Of a stretch of 64,000 bases of DNA, positions 1-8,603 are shown in pieces; positions within the stretch are counted from its first letter, which is position 1, and each line of letters opens with the position of its first letter. The stretch spans positions 1-64,000 of the forward strand of contig JAFYYU010000004.1 in assembly GCA_017557425.1 (NCBI GenBank), in the 5' to 3' direction. The position numbers were made by a program, and so were the translations under genes. The notes under the pieces are model-generated. The model had not been told where the DNA came from, did not search any database, and was given only the letters and a program-made list of their open reading frames with translations. The DNA comes from Muribaculaceae bacterium (GTDB lineage Bacteria > Bacteroidota > Bacteroidia > Bacteroidales > Muribaculaceae).

Positions 1-1
1 G

Positions 2-106
2 AGCCATGAGGCTTCTTTTGCACCTCATCCAAGCCATCGAATTTTGCATGGAGAATCTGATTTTACCCGTCGCCACACAGGCCGTTTGACCATGCCTGCT
101 TTATAA
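2..106 (+). CDS. C-terminal fragment of an unknown protein (cut by window edge)
   Basis: An open frame enters from the left edge and ends at TAA 104-106, giving 34 residues rich in His, Arg and Ser (ending GRLTMPAL). The next ATG lies at 109, two bases after this stop, so the two genes are probably co-transcribed. I do not recognise the family. Being directly followed by a small membrane protein, it could be the tail of a polymorphic toxin followed by its immunity gene, but that is a guess from arrangement only. The fragment is too short to exclude a chance open frame. Confidence 0.4.
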   Translation, partial: SHEASFAPHPSHRILHGESDFTRRHTGRLTMPAL

Positions 107-108
107 CA

Positions 109-844
109 ATGGCGAAAAGTGACTTTTTGAGGAACGACTAATTAAATATTGGTGGGTATTGCCACTACTGCTATGTTTCGGCTTACTGGGCTTGATGTAT
201 TCTTTTACCTCAACTCCTAGTATTTCTGAAAGCATAGTCGGTGTTTTGCTCTTATTGGTGGTCATTCTACTTCCAGTTTCTTGGATTATTTTGCTGATCA
301 ATAAAAAATGGTGGCAATGCATCTTGTCATTCTTGTCTTCTGTAATAATTGTAGTTTTGTTTTGGGTACCTCTGGTGACGGCTGCAATGTTTGGACCTGA
401 TGCTGATGATTTTGGAAGTAAGCATAAAATCCCCGATGGTCTTGAATATCATTTGCCACTTTACTCATCATCAGACAAAGATGTGCTTATTGATAGCCTT
501 AACACCGAAACTTACCTGCAGATTTGGCAAGGAGTCCAAGGTGGTATGTACATGTATGATTTTACTATCCTTCCTTACCTTCTGGAGAAGTATTCCTGCG
601 ATGTTTTGAGGCTACTGAAAATATCCCTTTATCGGAAAATAGATTGCAGCATCGAAGCGCAGTACTCGTGGATGCCACATGCTCCTTCTCTCAATTGGTT
701 AATCATCAAGAGTTTACCATCTATGAAGGTGATTTCGAAGATTACTATGCTGCTCGAATAGAGGTGTGGTTTAGAGATGCAGCATCAAAGAAGGAAAGAA
801 AACTATGCGAAAAGATATACAGGGTTGAAGGATGGATGAGATAA
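109..844 (+). pseudogene. Membrane protein of unknown function, broken by two single-T losses
   Basis: ATG 109 opens MAKSDF and then hits a stop. Adding one T to the T5 run at 124-128 joins it to the long frame from 129 (FEERLIKYWWVLPLLL). Adding one T to the T4 run at 560-563 joins that frame after MYMYDF to a third frame (YYPSLPSGEVFLRC), which runs to TAA 842-844. The restored product is about 245 residues. It has an N-terminal hydrophobic pair of helices (about residues 15-85) and a soluble domain with a segment NIPLSENRL and the ending KIYRVEGWMR. Both lesions are one-base deletions in T homopolymers, so they are either genuine decay or assembly errors. A TTG at 159 could start a shorter product, but it lacks the natural N-terminus. 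Function unknown; an immunity-type role is only a guess. Confidence 0.7.
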
Positions 845-870
845 TTGTATAAACCCCAATTAATCGGAAT

Positions 871-895
871 GTCTTTTCAAGGCATAAGCGGTTGA
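871..895 (+). repeat. 25-bp intergenic repeat, copy 1
   Basis: GTCTTTTCA followed by GCATAAGCGGTTGA two bases later. It matches 1562-1586 at 23 of 25 positions. Each copy lies shortly after the stop codon of a small accessory gene (844 and 1552), so it may mark the junctions of inserted or duplicated gene cassettes. Confidence 0.75.
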
Positions 896-970
896 GCAAC
901 TTTTCCAAAATTATAAAAGTCGAGACGAGTACTAGCTCTTAATAAATCACCGAAATCTAGAAGAAAATGA

Positions 971-998
971 TTGTTTAGCGAAAAAAACGCTACCTTTG
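971..998 (+). promoter_or_regulatory. Bacteroidetes promoter for the gene at 1019
   Basis: TTG at 971-973 and TACCTTTG at 991-998, 17 bp apart, fit the sigma-ABfr consensus. Transcription should start near 1005, a short distance before ATG 1019. Confidence 0.65.
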
Positions 999-1018
999 CA
1001 TAGTCTGCTAACTAAATA

Positions 1019-1552
1019 ATGTTCATTATGAAAAAATATCGTTTGTTTTTACTTGTTGGTGTCATAATTGCCTTAATTTTCACCTTTTACATTTACATTT
1101 TAAAGGATTTTCAAGAAATTGATGAAGCAAAAGTGCGATTAGGAAGTAATTACTTTATTCATACAAAAACTACAGAACTCTTGTACGGTGATTTTGGTGT
1201 TTCCGCAGGATGTGTTGTTATATATAAAGGATGTATTGACTATGCCTTTGATGATAGATGGATTATTGTGAAGACAAAAATTCCTTTTGGATATCACAAG
1301 AGTATTACAGATAGTGTTCCATCAGATAGCATCATTGATTATTGGATAATCGACAAAAGCATTAAAATTGACCTTATAAAATACGCGCGGGGTGAAGAAA
1401 CAGACGGTTATGTTTGGATTAATCCGAATGAAGATAATTGGACACAGCACCCTTTAATCAAGAGCGTGACAGGGCCACTTGATTCAATTTCATTTTATGC
1501 AGCACTAAAAGAAAAAGCAGTCCAATTGAGTTTTAAAGATCGAAATAATTGA
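1019..1552 (+). CDS. Small membrane-anchored protein, DUF3997-like
   Basis: The 177-residue product has one N-terminal hydrophobic segment (about residues 8-28: LFLLVGVIIALIFTFYIYIL) and a soluble domain outside the membrane. That domain carries a DDRWIIVKT strand and a later DYWIIDKS strand, a pattern I associate with DUF3997 proteins; the assignment is tentative. ATG 1019 or ATG 1028 (MKKYRLF) could be the start, both lying downstream of the promoter at 971-998. Base composition is clearly more A/T-rich than in the core genes to the right, as expected for accessory DNA. It stands alone between two copies of a 25-bp repeat. Small proteins of this kind often occur beside toxin or RHS loci, but no partner toxin is visible. 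Confidence 0.65.
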   Translation: MFIMKKYRLFLLVGVIIALIFTFYIYILKDFQEIDEAKVRLGSNYFIHTKTTELLYGDFGVSAGCVVIYKGCIDYAFDDRWIIVKTKIPFGYHKSITDSVPSDSIIDYWIIDKSIKIDLIKYARGEETDGYVWINPNEDNWTQHPLIKSVTGPLDSISFYAALKEKAVQLSFKDRNN

Positions 1553-1561
1553 ATCTATCAC

Positions 1562-1586
1562 GTCTTTTCATAGCATAAGCGGTTGA
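1562..1586 (+). repeat. 25-bp intergenic repeat, copy 2
   Basis: Second copy of the 871-895 repeat (23 of 25 identical). Its last bases form the left half of the inverted repeat at 1578-1612. Confidence 0.75.
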
Positions 1587-1612
1587 TTTACCTTTGTGGC
1601 AAATCAACCGCT
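1578..1612 (+). terminator. Perfect 12-bp inverted repeat, possible terminator
   Basis: AGCGGTTGATTT (1578-1589) and AAATCAACCGCT (1601-1612) pair perfectly around an 11-nt loop. It lies 26 bp after the stop at 1552. The following bases (ATTCTTTA) are only partly T-rich, so termination is plausible but not certain. Confidence 0.5.
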
Positions 1613-1619
1613 ATTCTTT

Positions 1620-1951
1620 ATGATACTCACTATCAACGGGCAGCAAGCCGCCCTCAAGAAAGGCTCGTCAATAGAGTACGTTTGGATAAATTTGGCGGCG
1701 CCTCAGCAATTAAAGTAAACTTTATTGCCTTAGCCTTGCACAAATTTTCAGAGAACCGCATCTTTACGGATGCCGATGACTACAGCATGGAGATAGAACT
1801 GCCTCTGGCCGACTGTCCCCGCAACTTGGGCATCTTCGGGCACCTTACCCGCAAAGACGTTGACATGGGCAACATCTTTTTCGATGCCGTGCTGCAGGAC
1901 ACCAACTTCTTCAAACGTGGTGCCGTGGTTGGCGTGGGGTCAAACGGCTGA
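1620..1951 (+). pseudogene. Remnant of a phage-type structural protein, interrupted by a 65-bp insert
   Basis: ATG 1620 opens MILTINGQQAALKKGSSIEYV, and the frame soon stops at 1716. A second frame from 1748 reads SENRIFTDADDYSMEIELPL and later IFGHLTRKDVD, ending at TGA 1949-1951. From memory, intact Bacteroidales prophage proteins join these two pieces directly (KKG..FEFV|SENRYFTGADSYS). The stretch 1683-1747 therefore looks like an insertion. The end (VVGVGSNG) also stops well before the usual length of such proteins, so the 3' part is lost as well. No other phage genes adjoin it. It is best read as a dead fragment. Confidence 0.6.
1683..1747. mobile_element. 65-bp insert in the phage-protein remnant (MITE-like)
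   Basis: The insert separates GAGTACGTT from TCAGAGAAC, which would be adjacent codons in an uninterrupted gene. It has AAATTTG near its left end and CACAAATTT near its right end, weakly inverted, and an internal imperfect palindrome around AAAGTAAACTTT. It has no coding capacity. Its size and setting suggest a small non-autonomous repeat, but no second copy is present in the window. Confidence 0.4.
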
Positions 1952-2026
1952 ACAGTAACTGTAGGGGTAGTTTTTGGTTAAATGTGTTAAAGTGGCGGGT
2001 TGTTAATAATTCTTTTGTTTTATCGC

Positions 2027-2057
2027 TTGCCGTGTTGGAAAAAATGACTACTTTTGC
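2027..2057 (+). promoter_or_regulatory. Promoter of the TonB receptor operon
   Basis: TTG (2027-2029), 20 bp, TACTTTTG (2050-2057). Both elements and the spacing match the Bacteroidetes consensus. Confidence 0.75.
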
Positions 2058-2063
2058 ACTCGA

Positions 2064-2297
2064 ATTAAGGGCAGAAGTAAAGAAAAATGTCAGTTTTTAC
2101 ATTCGGTATACCATTCTTGATAACTTGCAGTGGTGAGGCTGCCAGGCAGTTCTACAACCCGCTGAAGGATAGGAATGTAACCCTTAGAAGCGCCGCGTTA
2201 GATGGGAGAGTGCCCACTAATGTGGCGTTAAATTTTCCTCTTGAATCAAATTTTTATTCATTAATTATTATTTAATTATTTAAAACAAACTTTTAGT
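2064..2297 (+). promoter_or_regulatory. About 230-nt untranslated leader of the TonB receptor mRNA
   Basis: From the predicted start near 2064 to ATG 2298 there are about 230 nt. The first 150 nt are of mixed composition, with segments able to pair (for example GGCTGCC with GGCAG). The last 60 nt are almost pure A/T. A 62-codon frame (2087-2275) exists here but lacks a recognisable family, and I treat it as chance. I could not match the leader to a cobalamin, TPP or SAM riboswitch core. It may carry a cis-acting element. Confidence 0.4.
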
Positions 2298-5200
2298 ATG
2301 TTGAGAACAGTTAAGCTTTTGGCATTAGTGGCAATGTTCTTTGTAGCATTGTCGTCGAGTGCCCAGGTGACGACCTCGGCACTGTCGGGTGTTGTGACTG
2401 ATGAAAACCAGCAGGCGATGATTGGTGCAACGATTACTGCACTTCACACGCCCTCGGGCACGAAGTACAACGCCGTGACCAACATGGATGGCCGTTACAC
2501 CATTCAGGGTATGCGTCCTGGTGGCCCCTACACCGTGAGCGTGAGCTACATCGGCTACGAGCCCCGCAGCATTGAGGGTGTTACCCTGCAGCTGGCCGAG
2601 ACCTCCAATCTTGACTTTGACATGAGTGTTGACGCCAACACCCTGGGTGAGGTCGTCGTTACCACGGCAGCCACCAAGTTCAGGGCCGAGAAGACCGGTG
2701 CTGCAACTAACATCAACAGCAGTCAGATTACCAACCTGCCCACCGTATCCCGTAGCTTGACCGACGTGACCCGTCTGTCGCCCTATGGTGGTAACGGCAT
2801 GAGCTTTGCCGGTACTGACGGCCGTACTGCCAACTTCACCGTTGACGGCGCCAACTTCAACAACAACTTCGGTTTGAGCGACAACCTGCCTGGTGGCGGT
2901 AACCCCATCAGTATCGAGGCTATCGAGGAGTTGCAGGTGGTGATTTCGCCTTACGATGTTCGTCAGACCAACTTCATCGGTGGTGGTGTGAACGCCATTA
3001 CCAAGAGCGGTACCAACAAGTTCCGCGGTAGCGCCTACATCTTCCACCGCAACGAGAACATGCGCGGTGACGCCGTTGACCGCACCCAGATCGGTCAGGC
3101 CCGCGAGAAGTTCAAGGTAACCACCTACGGTGCCAACATTGGCGGCCCGATCATCAAGGACAAGCTGTTCTTCTTTGTGAACGGTGAGATGACCAAGCAG
3201 CCTACGATCGTGAATATGTGGCGTGCATCGCAGAATGGTGTCGCTGTCCCCGACCAGTACATCTCTCGTACCACGCTTGCCGACCTGGCCCGCGTGAGCG
3301 ACTTCGTGAAGAACAAATATGGTTATGACACGGGTTCCTACACCAGCTTCCCCGCCGACGAGAACAACTACAAGCTGTTGGCCCGCCTGGACTGGAACAT
3401 CAACCATGACCACCACCTGGCTCTGCGCTACAACTACACCAAGAACCGCTACTGGCAGAATCCCAACGCCACCTCGATGGACGGTGGCACGCGTATGGCA
3501 ACTGCCCGTGTATCGCAGAAGTCCTTCTCTTTTGCCAACTCAATGTATGGCATGGACAACCTGGTACACTCCTTCTCGTTTGACCTGAACAGCCGCCTGA
3601 GCGACAACCTGTCGAACCAGTTCCTGGCCACCCTGTCCAAGCTGGATGACATCCGCGCCAGCAACTCGAGCGAGTTCCCCTTCATCGACATCACGATGAC
3701 CGATGCCGACGGCAACAAGGACAACTACATGGCTCTGGGTTACGAGCTGTTTACCTGGAACAACGCTGTACACAACACCATTTGGAACCTGCGTGACGAC
3801 GTTACCTGGTACTATGGCAACCACAAGATCATGGGTGGTCTCTCGTTTGAGCACCAGATGGCCGATAACCAGTACATGCGCAATGGTACGGGTTACTACC
3901 GCTACAACAGTGTTGATGACTTCATCAACGGCGCTACCCCCGAGGTCGTTTGCTTGACCTACGGTTACGGCAGCGAGACCAAGCCTGCTGCCCGCGTGCA
4001 GTTCAACAAGGCCGGTATCTATGCCCAGGACGAGTGGAACGTGACCAAGCGCTTCAAGCTGACCTACGGTCTGCGTCTCGATGGTCTGTTCTTCAATAAC
4101 GGTGACCTGATCACCAACAACGCCATCCTTGCCCTCAACTATTATGACAACGATGGCAATGTACGTCACATCGACACCGGCAAGTGGCCCAACAGCAACC
4201 TGATCGTTCAACCTCGTTTGGGCTTTAACTGGGATGTGTTCGGCAACAAGGTGCTCAGGCTTCGTGGTGGCTCGGGTCTGTTCTCGGGTCGTCTGCCCCT
4301 GGTATTCTTCACCAATATGCCGACCAACGGCGGTCTGGTACAGTATCAGGCTCAGTTGAGTGCCAATACCAAGATCGGCGGTCTTGACAAGGATGGCAAC
4401 TATGTTCCCAACAAGGGCTTTGAGAACTACAGCGGTGCCTATACTACCGATGCTAAGGGTAACCGTTACATCGACATGAGCCAGTTTGCTGGCGGTCTGG
4501 TAACCGACGGCAGCGGCAACGCTTCGATCGAGGCATTGAGGAACAAACTGATTGCCATGGGTTATCCCGAGAATGTAACTTCTGACATGGGTACCGTTCC
4601 CTCATCGATCTCGGCTGTGGATCCCAAGTTCAAGATGCCGATGGTATGGAAGACCTCGTTGGCTGTTGACTACAGTGTTCCCGTATCGTTCCCCTTCACC
4701 GTGACTGTTGAGGGTATCTTCAACCGCAACATCAACGCTGCCAGCATCAGTGACTGGGCTATCCCCAGCGTGGCTGGTTTCGCCCGCTTCAACGGTGCTG
4801 ACAACCGTCCTATCTATCCTGCCGGATTCCGCACGGGTACCAAGGCCTTCGTTCTGGAGAACACCAGCCGCGGTTATGGCTGGATCGGCAACGTCACCTT
4901 GAATGCCGAGCCCACCGACTGGTTGAGCCTGATGGCTGCCTATACCCACACCGTGAACAAGGAGGTTACCGGTATGCCCGGTTCGGCTGCCGAGAGCGCC
5001 TTTACCTATGTTCCCACCGTCGAGGGTCCCAACAACATCAAGCTGCACAACTCGCAGTATGTAACTCCTGACCGTTTCGTGCTGTCGGCTACCGGCCACG
5101 ACCACAGTGGCAACCACTACGGCCTGATCTATGAGACCTGGCGTGGCGGTTACAACTACTCCTACATGATGGCCAACGACATGAACGGCGACGGTTACAA

Positions 5201-5681
5201 CTACGATGCACTGTACATCCCCACCGACGAGCAGGTCGCTAACGGCGAGTTCCGTTTCGTCAGCGAGGGTGACAAGACCCGCTTCATGGACTACGTTCAC
5301 AACAACAGCTACCTGAAGAATCATCAGGGCGAGTATGCCGAGGCCTATAGCCTGTATAATCCTTGGGTTCACCGCGTGGACTTGAGTTACAAGCATGACT
5401 TCTCGCTGATGGTTTGCGGTGCCAAGCACACCCTGCAGCTGCTCCTCGACGTGAAGAACGTATTGAACTTCTTCAACTCGAGCTGGGGCGTGAGCAAGTA
5501 TCTCAACCCCGAAATCGGCAGCGATCCCCGCATCCTCAAGTATGAGGGCGTTGACGCTCAGGGTTATGCCACCTTCTCGACTCCTGCTTCGATCAGTGGC
5601 GACACCAAGACCTTCGTTCCCAACAAGTCCATCGGTCAGTGCTGGAACGCTTCTATCGGTATCAAGTACATCTTCAACTAA
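2298..5681 (+). CDS. TonB-dependent receptor, Oar-like, with carboxypeptidase-regulatory-like N-domain
   Basis: The 1127-residue outer-membrane receptor has a signal peptide of about 22 residues ending SSSAQ. A carboxypeptidase-regulatory-like beta-sandwich follows (about 25-110: LSGVVTDENQQAMIGATIT...YTVSVSYIGY). The plug (about 115-240) includes GEVVVTTAATKFRAEKTGA and the segment TVDGANFNNNFGLSDN. The remainder is a long barrel of alternating strands closing with SIGIKYIFN. The lack of a SusC-style signature and the plug sequence point to the OmpA/Oar-like class rather than a SusC glycan importer. It probably imports a ligand using TonB energy; the ligand is unknown. The BACON/OB-fold lipoprotein 23 bp downstream is likely its surface partner, since no terminator separates them. 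Confidence 0.9.
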   Translation: MLRTVKLLALVAMFFVALSSSAQVTTSALSGVVTDENQQAMIGATITALHTPSGTKYNAVTNMDGRYTIQGMRPGGPYTVSVSYIGYEPRSIEGVTLQLAETSNLDFDMSVDANTLGEVVVTTAATKFRAEKTGAATNINSSQITNLPTVSRSLTDVTRLSPYGGNGMSFAGTDGRTANFTVDGANFNNNFGLSDNLPGGGNPISIEAIEELQVVISPYDVRQTNFIGGGVNAITKSGTNKFRGSAYIFHRNENMRGDAVDRTQIGQAREKFKVTTYGANIGGPIIKDKLFFFVNGEMTKQPTIVNMWRASQNGVAVPDQYISRTTLADLARVSDFVKNKYGYDTGSYTSFPADENNYKLLARLDWNINHDHHLALRYNYTKNRYWQNPNATSMDGGTRMATARVSQKSFSFANSMYGMDNLVHSFSFDLNSRLSDNLSNQFLATLSKLDDIRASNSSEFPFIDITMTDADGNKDNYMALGYELFTWNNAVHNTIWNLRDDVTWYYGNHKIMGGLSFEHQMADNQYMRNGTGYYRYNSVDDFINGATPEVVCLTYGYGSETKPAARVQFNKAGIYAQDEWNVTKRFKLTYGLRLDGLFFNNGDLITNNAILALNYYDNDGNVRHIDTGKWPNSNLIVQPRLGFNWDVFGNKVLRLRGGSGLFSGRLPLVFFTNMPTNGGLVQYQAQLSANTKIGGLDKDGNYVPNKGFENYSGAYTTDAKGNRYIDMSQFAGGLVTDGSGNASIEALRNKLIAMGYPENVTSDMGTVPSSISAVDPKFKMPMVWKTSLAVDYSVPVSFPFTVTVEGIFNRNINAASISDWAIPSVAGFARFNGADNRPIYPAGFRTGTKAFVLENTSRGYGWIGNVTLNAEPTDWLSLMAAYTHTVNKEVTGMPGSAAESAFTYVPTVEGPNNIKLHNSQYVTPDRFVLSATGHDHSGNHYGLIYETWRGGYNYSYMMANDMNGDGYNYDALYIPTDEQVANGEFRFVSEGDKTRFMDYVHNNSYLKNHQGEYAEAYSLYNPWVHRVDLSYKHDFSLMVCGAKHTLQLLLDVKNVLNFFNSSWGVSKYLNPEIGSDPRILKYEGVDAQGYATFSTPASISGDTKTFVPNKSIGQCWNASIGIKYIFN

Positions 5682-5704
5682 TTCCTAAAGACTAAGACAA
5701 TATT

Positions 5705-7231
5705 ATGAAACTCAAATATTTTATTTCGTTTTTTGCACTGGTCGCTTTGTTGGCAAGTTGCTCGGATGACGATGCCATGACCTTGCTCGATGAGATTCAG
5801 GTTTCATCGTCCTACGTGAGCATTAACGAAGCTGGCGGTTCCAACACGATTACCCTCAATGCAAAAGAGGCTTGGTCGTTTGACACCCAGGAAATTCCCG
5901 CTTGGCTGACCATCAGTCCCATGTCTGGTGGCGCCGGCGAGACTCAGGTGACCTTCAGCGCTCCCGCTACCCCCGACGGCCGTACTACCGTGCTGCACAT
6001 CGCTTGTGCTGACAAGAGCCAGACCATCAATGTTATTCAGGGTCTTTCGGTGGTTAGCGAAGCCACTTGTGCCGAGGTCATTGCCGGCCCCGAGAGCAAG
6101 ACCTATCGCGTGACCGGTACAATCACTTCGTGGGGAAGTAATTATGCCAAATACGGTAATATGAATATCGCCGATGAGACGGGTACTATTTATATCTATG
6201 GCATGGCCGACAAGAATGGTAAATTGGCAAATAATCCAATTGACAGTTGGGGTCTTGAAATTGGCGATGTGATTACTGTCGAGGGTCCCAAATCAGTTTA
6301 TAACGGTACTGTCGAGCTCGTTGACGTGACCGTCGTCAATATTCAGAAATCGCTCATCAAGGTCGAAGGCTATGATCCCGAGGATGCTACGATTCCCGTT
6401 GAGGGCGGTAATGTGACCGTAAACCTGACTTGCAAGACCAACAACGGTATTTCTGTCGAGATTCCCGAGGACGCCAAAAACTGGCTGGGAATTGCCTCCA
6501 TCGTTGGTGGCGCAGAGCCCGTGGTCACCTTCCATGCCAATGCCAATGCCGGTGGCGACCGCAGCACTACCGTTGTGTTCAAGACCACCGACGACAGTGG
6601 TAAGGAATACACCGCCCAGGCTGTCATCAACCAGAAGGGCGCCATCGTAGCCGCTACCGTGGCCGAGTTCCTTGCTGCCGAGGTGGGCGACACCCAGTAC
6701 CGCATGACCGGTGTCGTGAATGGTCTTTACGAGTATAAAGGCAGCATTCAGGGCTTCTACATCCGTGATTACTCGGGTGAGACATTGGTTTACAAGCCTG
6801 AGGGCTTCACTGGCACCGAGGCTAAGTTGGGTGACGTAGTGACTGTTGTGGGCAAGCGCGGAGAGTACAAGGATTCGCCCCAGATGGTTTCGGGCGTTGT
6901 TGAGAACGTAACCCCCGTTACCCCCATCACCATCGATGAGTTCCTTGACCTGGAGGACGATGCCAACACCTACTATATGTTGACCGGCGAAATCATCAAG
7001 ATTGACAACCCGACCTATGGCAACTTGTATCTGGAGGATGAGACCAACCAGATTTATGTCTATGGTTGCTATCCCGGCTGGGGCGCAACCGGCGACAACC
7101 GCAAGAACTGGCTGGAGACCGCCGGCATCACTGTTGGCGACAAGCTGAGCGTCATCGGCGTTCGTGGCACCCACAACGGCACTCCCCAGCTGTCTAACGG
7201 TATCTACTTCTCTCACGAGAAGGCTCAGTAA
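5705..7231 (+). CDS. Surface lipoprotein with alternating BACON and OB-fold domains
   Basis: This is a 508-residue lipoprotein. The lipobox LLASC places Cys at residue 19, and SDDD follows, resembling the acidic export signal of Bacteroidetes surface lipoproteins. Domain order: BACON-like (about 33-115, NEAGGSNTITLNAKEAWSF...WLTISPMSGG), OB-fold-like (about 120-220, TYRVTGTITSW...IYIYGMA), a second BACON-like domain (about 230-315), then two more OB-fold-like repeats (about 320-410 and 415-505). The OB repeats share a TYR/YYMLTGEI start and an IYVYG or LVYK core. BACON domains usually bind glycans or mucin, and OB-like modules of this kind accompany secreted nucleases and surface proteins. 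It probably works with the receptor encoded just upstream. Confidence 0.8.
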   Translation: MKLKYFISFFALVALLASCSDDDAMTLLDEIQVSSSYVSINEAGGSNTITLNAKEAWSFDTQEIPAWLTISPMSGGAGETQVTFSAPATPDGRTTVLHIACADKSQTINVIQGLSVVSEATCAEVIAGPESKTYRVTGTITSWGSNYAKYGNMNIADETGTIYIYGMADKNGKLANNPIDSWGLEIGDVITVEGPKSVYNGTVELVDVTVVNIQKSLIKVEGYDPEDATIPVEGGNVTVNLTCKTNNGISVEIPEDAKNWLGIASIVGGAEPVVTFHANANAGGDRSTTVVFKTTDDSGKEYTAQAVINQKGAIVAATVAEFLAAEVGDTQYRMTGVVNGLYEYKGSIQGFYIRDYSGETLVYKPEGFTGTEAKLGDVVTVVGKRGEYKDSPQMVSGVVENVTPVTPITIDEFLDLEDDANTYYMLTGEIIKIDNPTYGNLYLEDETNQIYVYGCYPGWGATGDNRKNWLETAGITVGDKLSVIGVRGTHNGTPQLSNGIYFSHEKAQ

Positions 7232-7294
7232 CACAAAGAGACCATTTTCTGAGTCCAGTTACTAAGCGTTATTACATTCAATCATGAATCTGTA

Positions 7295-7333
7295 AGGGGG
7301 AGTAACCGTTGTGGATATTCCCCCTATTTTTTT
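7295..7333 (+). terminator. Terminator of the TonB receptor operon
   Basis: AGGGGGA (7295-7301) pairs with TCCCCCT (7319-7325), followed by A and a T7 run at 7327-7333. It separates the lipoprotein gene from the phosphodiesterase gene at 7348. Confidence 0.85.
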
Positions 7334-7347
7334 AAATTTAGAATAAG

Positions 7348-8550
7348 ATGATGCGTAGATTAGTTTTCATGTTCTTAGTGGTTGCCATGTTGCCGTGGCA
7401 TGCTATGGCGGCGGGTCGCGACACGTACACGGTGATTGTATCGCTCGACGGCTTGCGTTGGGATTATTTGGACACTTACGATGTGCCGTTCCTGAACCAA
7501 CTGTCACGCGAGGGCGTCAAGGCTGTGATGCAGCCGTCGTTCCCGAGCAAGACGTTCCCCAACCATTACACGCTGGCAACGGGTCTCGTCCCTGATCATC
7601 ACGGCATCATCTCCAACACCTTTTGGGACCGTGAACGCGGCGTGGAGTTTTCGCTTGGCAACAAGGATACCCGCAGCAAGGGGTATTACTATGGTGGCGA
7701 CCCGGTGTGGCTCACAGCCAAGCGTCAAGGCGTTCCCACGGCAGCGGTCTTCTGGGTGGGCAGTGATGTGGCCATCCAGGGCGATCATCCCACCTATTGG
7801 CGTGACTACCAGACCGAGCAGATCGACTTCCCAAGCCGTGTAGACGAAATCATCAAGCTGCTCAGTATGCCCGAGAAGAAACGTCCGCACCTGGTGATGG
7901 CCTACTTCGAGGAGCCTGACCGCAGCGGCCACGATTTTGGCCCCGTACACCGCCAGACAAGGCGTGCCCTGGAATATCTGGACTCTTTGCTGAGCCTGAT
8001 GTGGACACGCATCCAGATGCTGCCCATCGGCAGCCAGGTAAACCTCATTATCACCGGTGACCACGGCATGACCAGCGTGGACCCCAAGCGTTTTGTCAAC
8101 ATCAATGATTATCTGCCGCAACGATGGGTGGAACGGGCCTGCAACGACTATCCCACACTCATCTATGCCAGCAAGCCCGAGTACATCGATTCCATCTATA
8201 ATGCCTTGCAGGGTGTGGACCACATCCGTGCATGGAAGCGGGGTGAATTGCCCGCTTATCTGAACTATGGCACCAACTCCAACATGGGCGATGTCGTGGT
8301 GCTGCCCGACGTGGGATGGCTCTTTGCCTACAAGCCCAGCAAAAAGCAGCGCGGCAGCCACGGTTTTGACCACACGGCAGCCGACATGCAGGTGGGTTTC
8401 CGCGCCGTGGGCCCCGATTTCAAGGTGGGTTACGAGAAGCCTGACCGCTTCCGTAACGTCTGCATCTACCCGTTGCTGTGCCACCTGCTCGGCGTTACCC
8501 CGTCGCCCAACGACGGTTCTCTCGACGAGGTCATCGACATGCTGCGCTAA
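7348..8550 (+). CDS. Nucleotide pyrophosphatase/phosphodiesterase family protein (alkaline phosphatase superfamily)
   Basis: The 400-residue protein has a signal peptide (cleavage near HAMAAG, residue 22) and so acts in the periplasm or at the surface. The NPP signature is clear: metal ligand Asp34 in VSLDGLRWD, nucleophile Thr69 in SKTFPNHYT, then EEPDRSGHDFGP, TGDHGM and GSHGFDHT, supplying the remaining Asp/His ligands of the two zinc ions. NPP enzymes hydrolyse phosphodiester or pyrophosphate bonds in nucleotides or lipid head groups; the substrate cannot be told here. Length fits the bacterial family. It follows a strong terminator by 14 bp, so it needs its own promoter or read-through; I see no clear TAnnTTTG box. 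Confidence 0.88.
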   Translation: MMRRLVFMFLVVAMLPWHAMAAGRDTYTVIVSLDGLRWDYLDTYDVPFLNQLSREGVKAVMQPSFPSKTFPNHYTLATGLVPDHHGIISNTFWDRERGVEFSLGNKDTRSKGYYYGGDPVWLTAKRQGVPTAAVFWVGSDVAIQGDHPTYWRDYQTEQIDFPSRVDEIIKLLSMPEKKRPHLVMAYFEEPDRSGHDFGPVHRQTRRALEYLDSLLSLMWTRIQMLPIGSQVNLIITGDHGMTSVDPKRFVNINDYLPQRWVERACNDYPTLIYASKPEYIDSIYNALQGVDHIRAWKRGELPAYLNYGTNSNMGDVVVLPDVGWLFAYKPSKKQRGSHGFDHTAADMQVGFRAVGPDFKVGYEKPDRFRNVCIYPLLCHLLGVTPSPNDGSLDEVIDMLR

Positions 8551-8603
8551 GCCTGTCTTCTAGATTGAAAATAGTTCTAATTGACAGATTGAAAAAGAAA
8601 TAT

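Noticed and set aside
2087-2275. 62-codon frame in the TonB receptor leader
   Set aside because: No family resemblance, an A/T-rich 3' end and no coding-like composition; it is better explained as an untranslated leader.
2325-3416. Long minus-strand open frame (363 codons) inside the TonB receptor gene
   Set aside because: It mirrors the G/C-rich codon positions of the receptor on the other strand; its translation is repetitive Val/Gly/His without domains, and the receptor itself is unmistakable.
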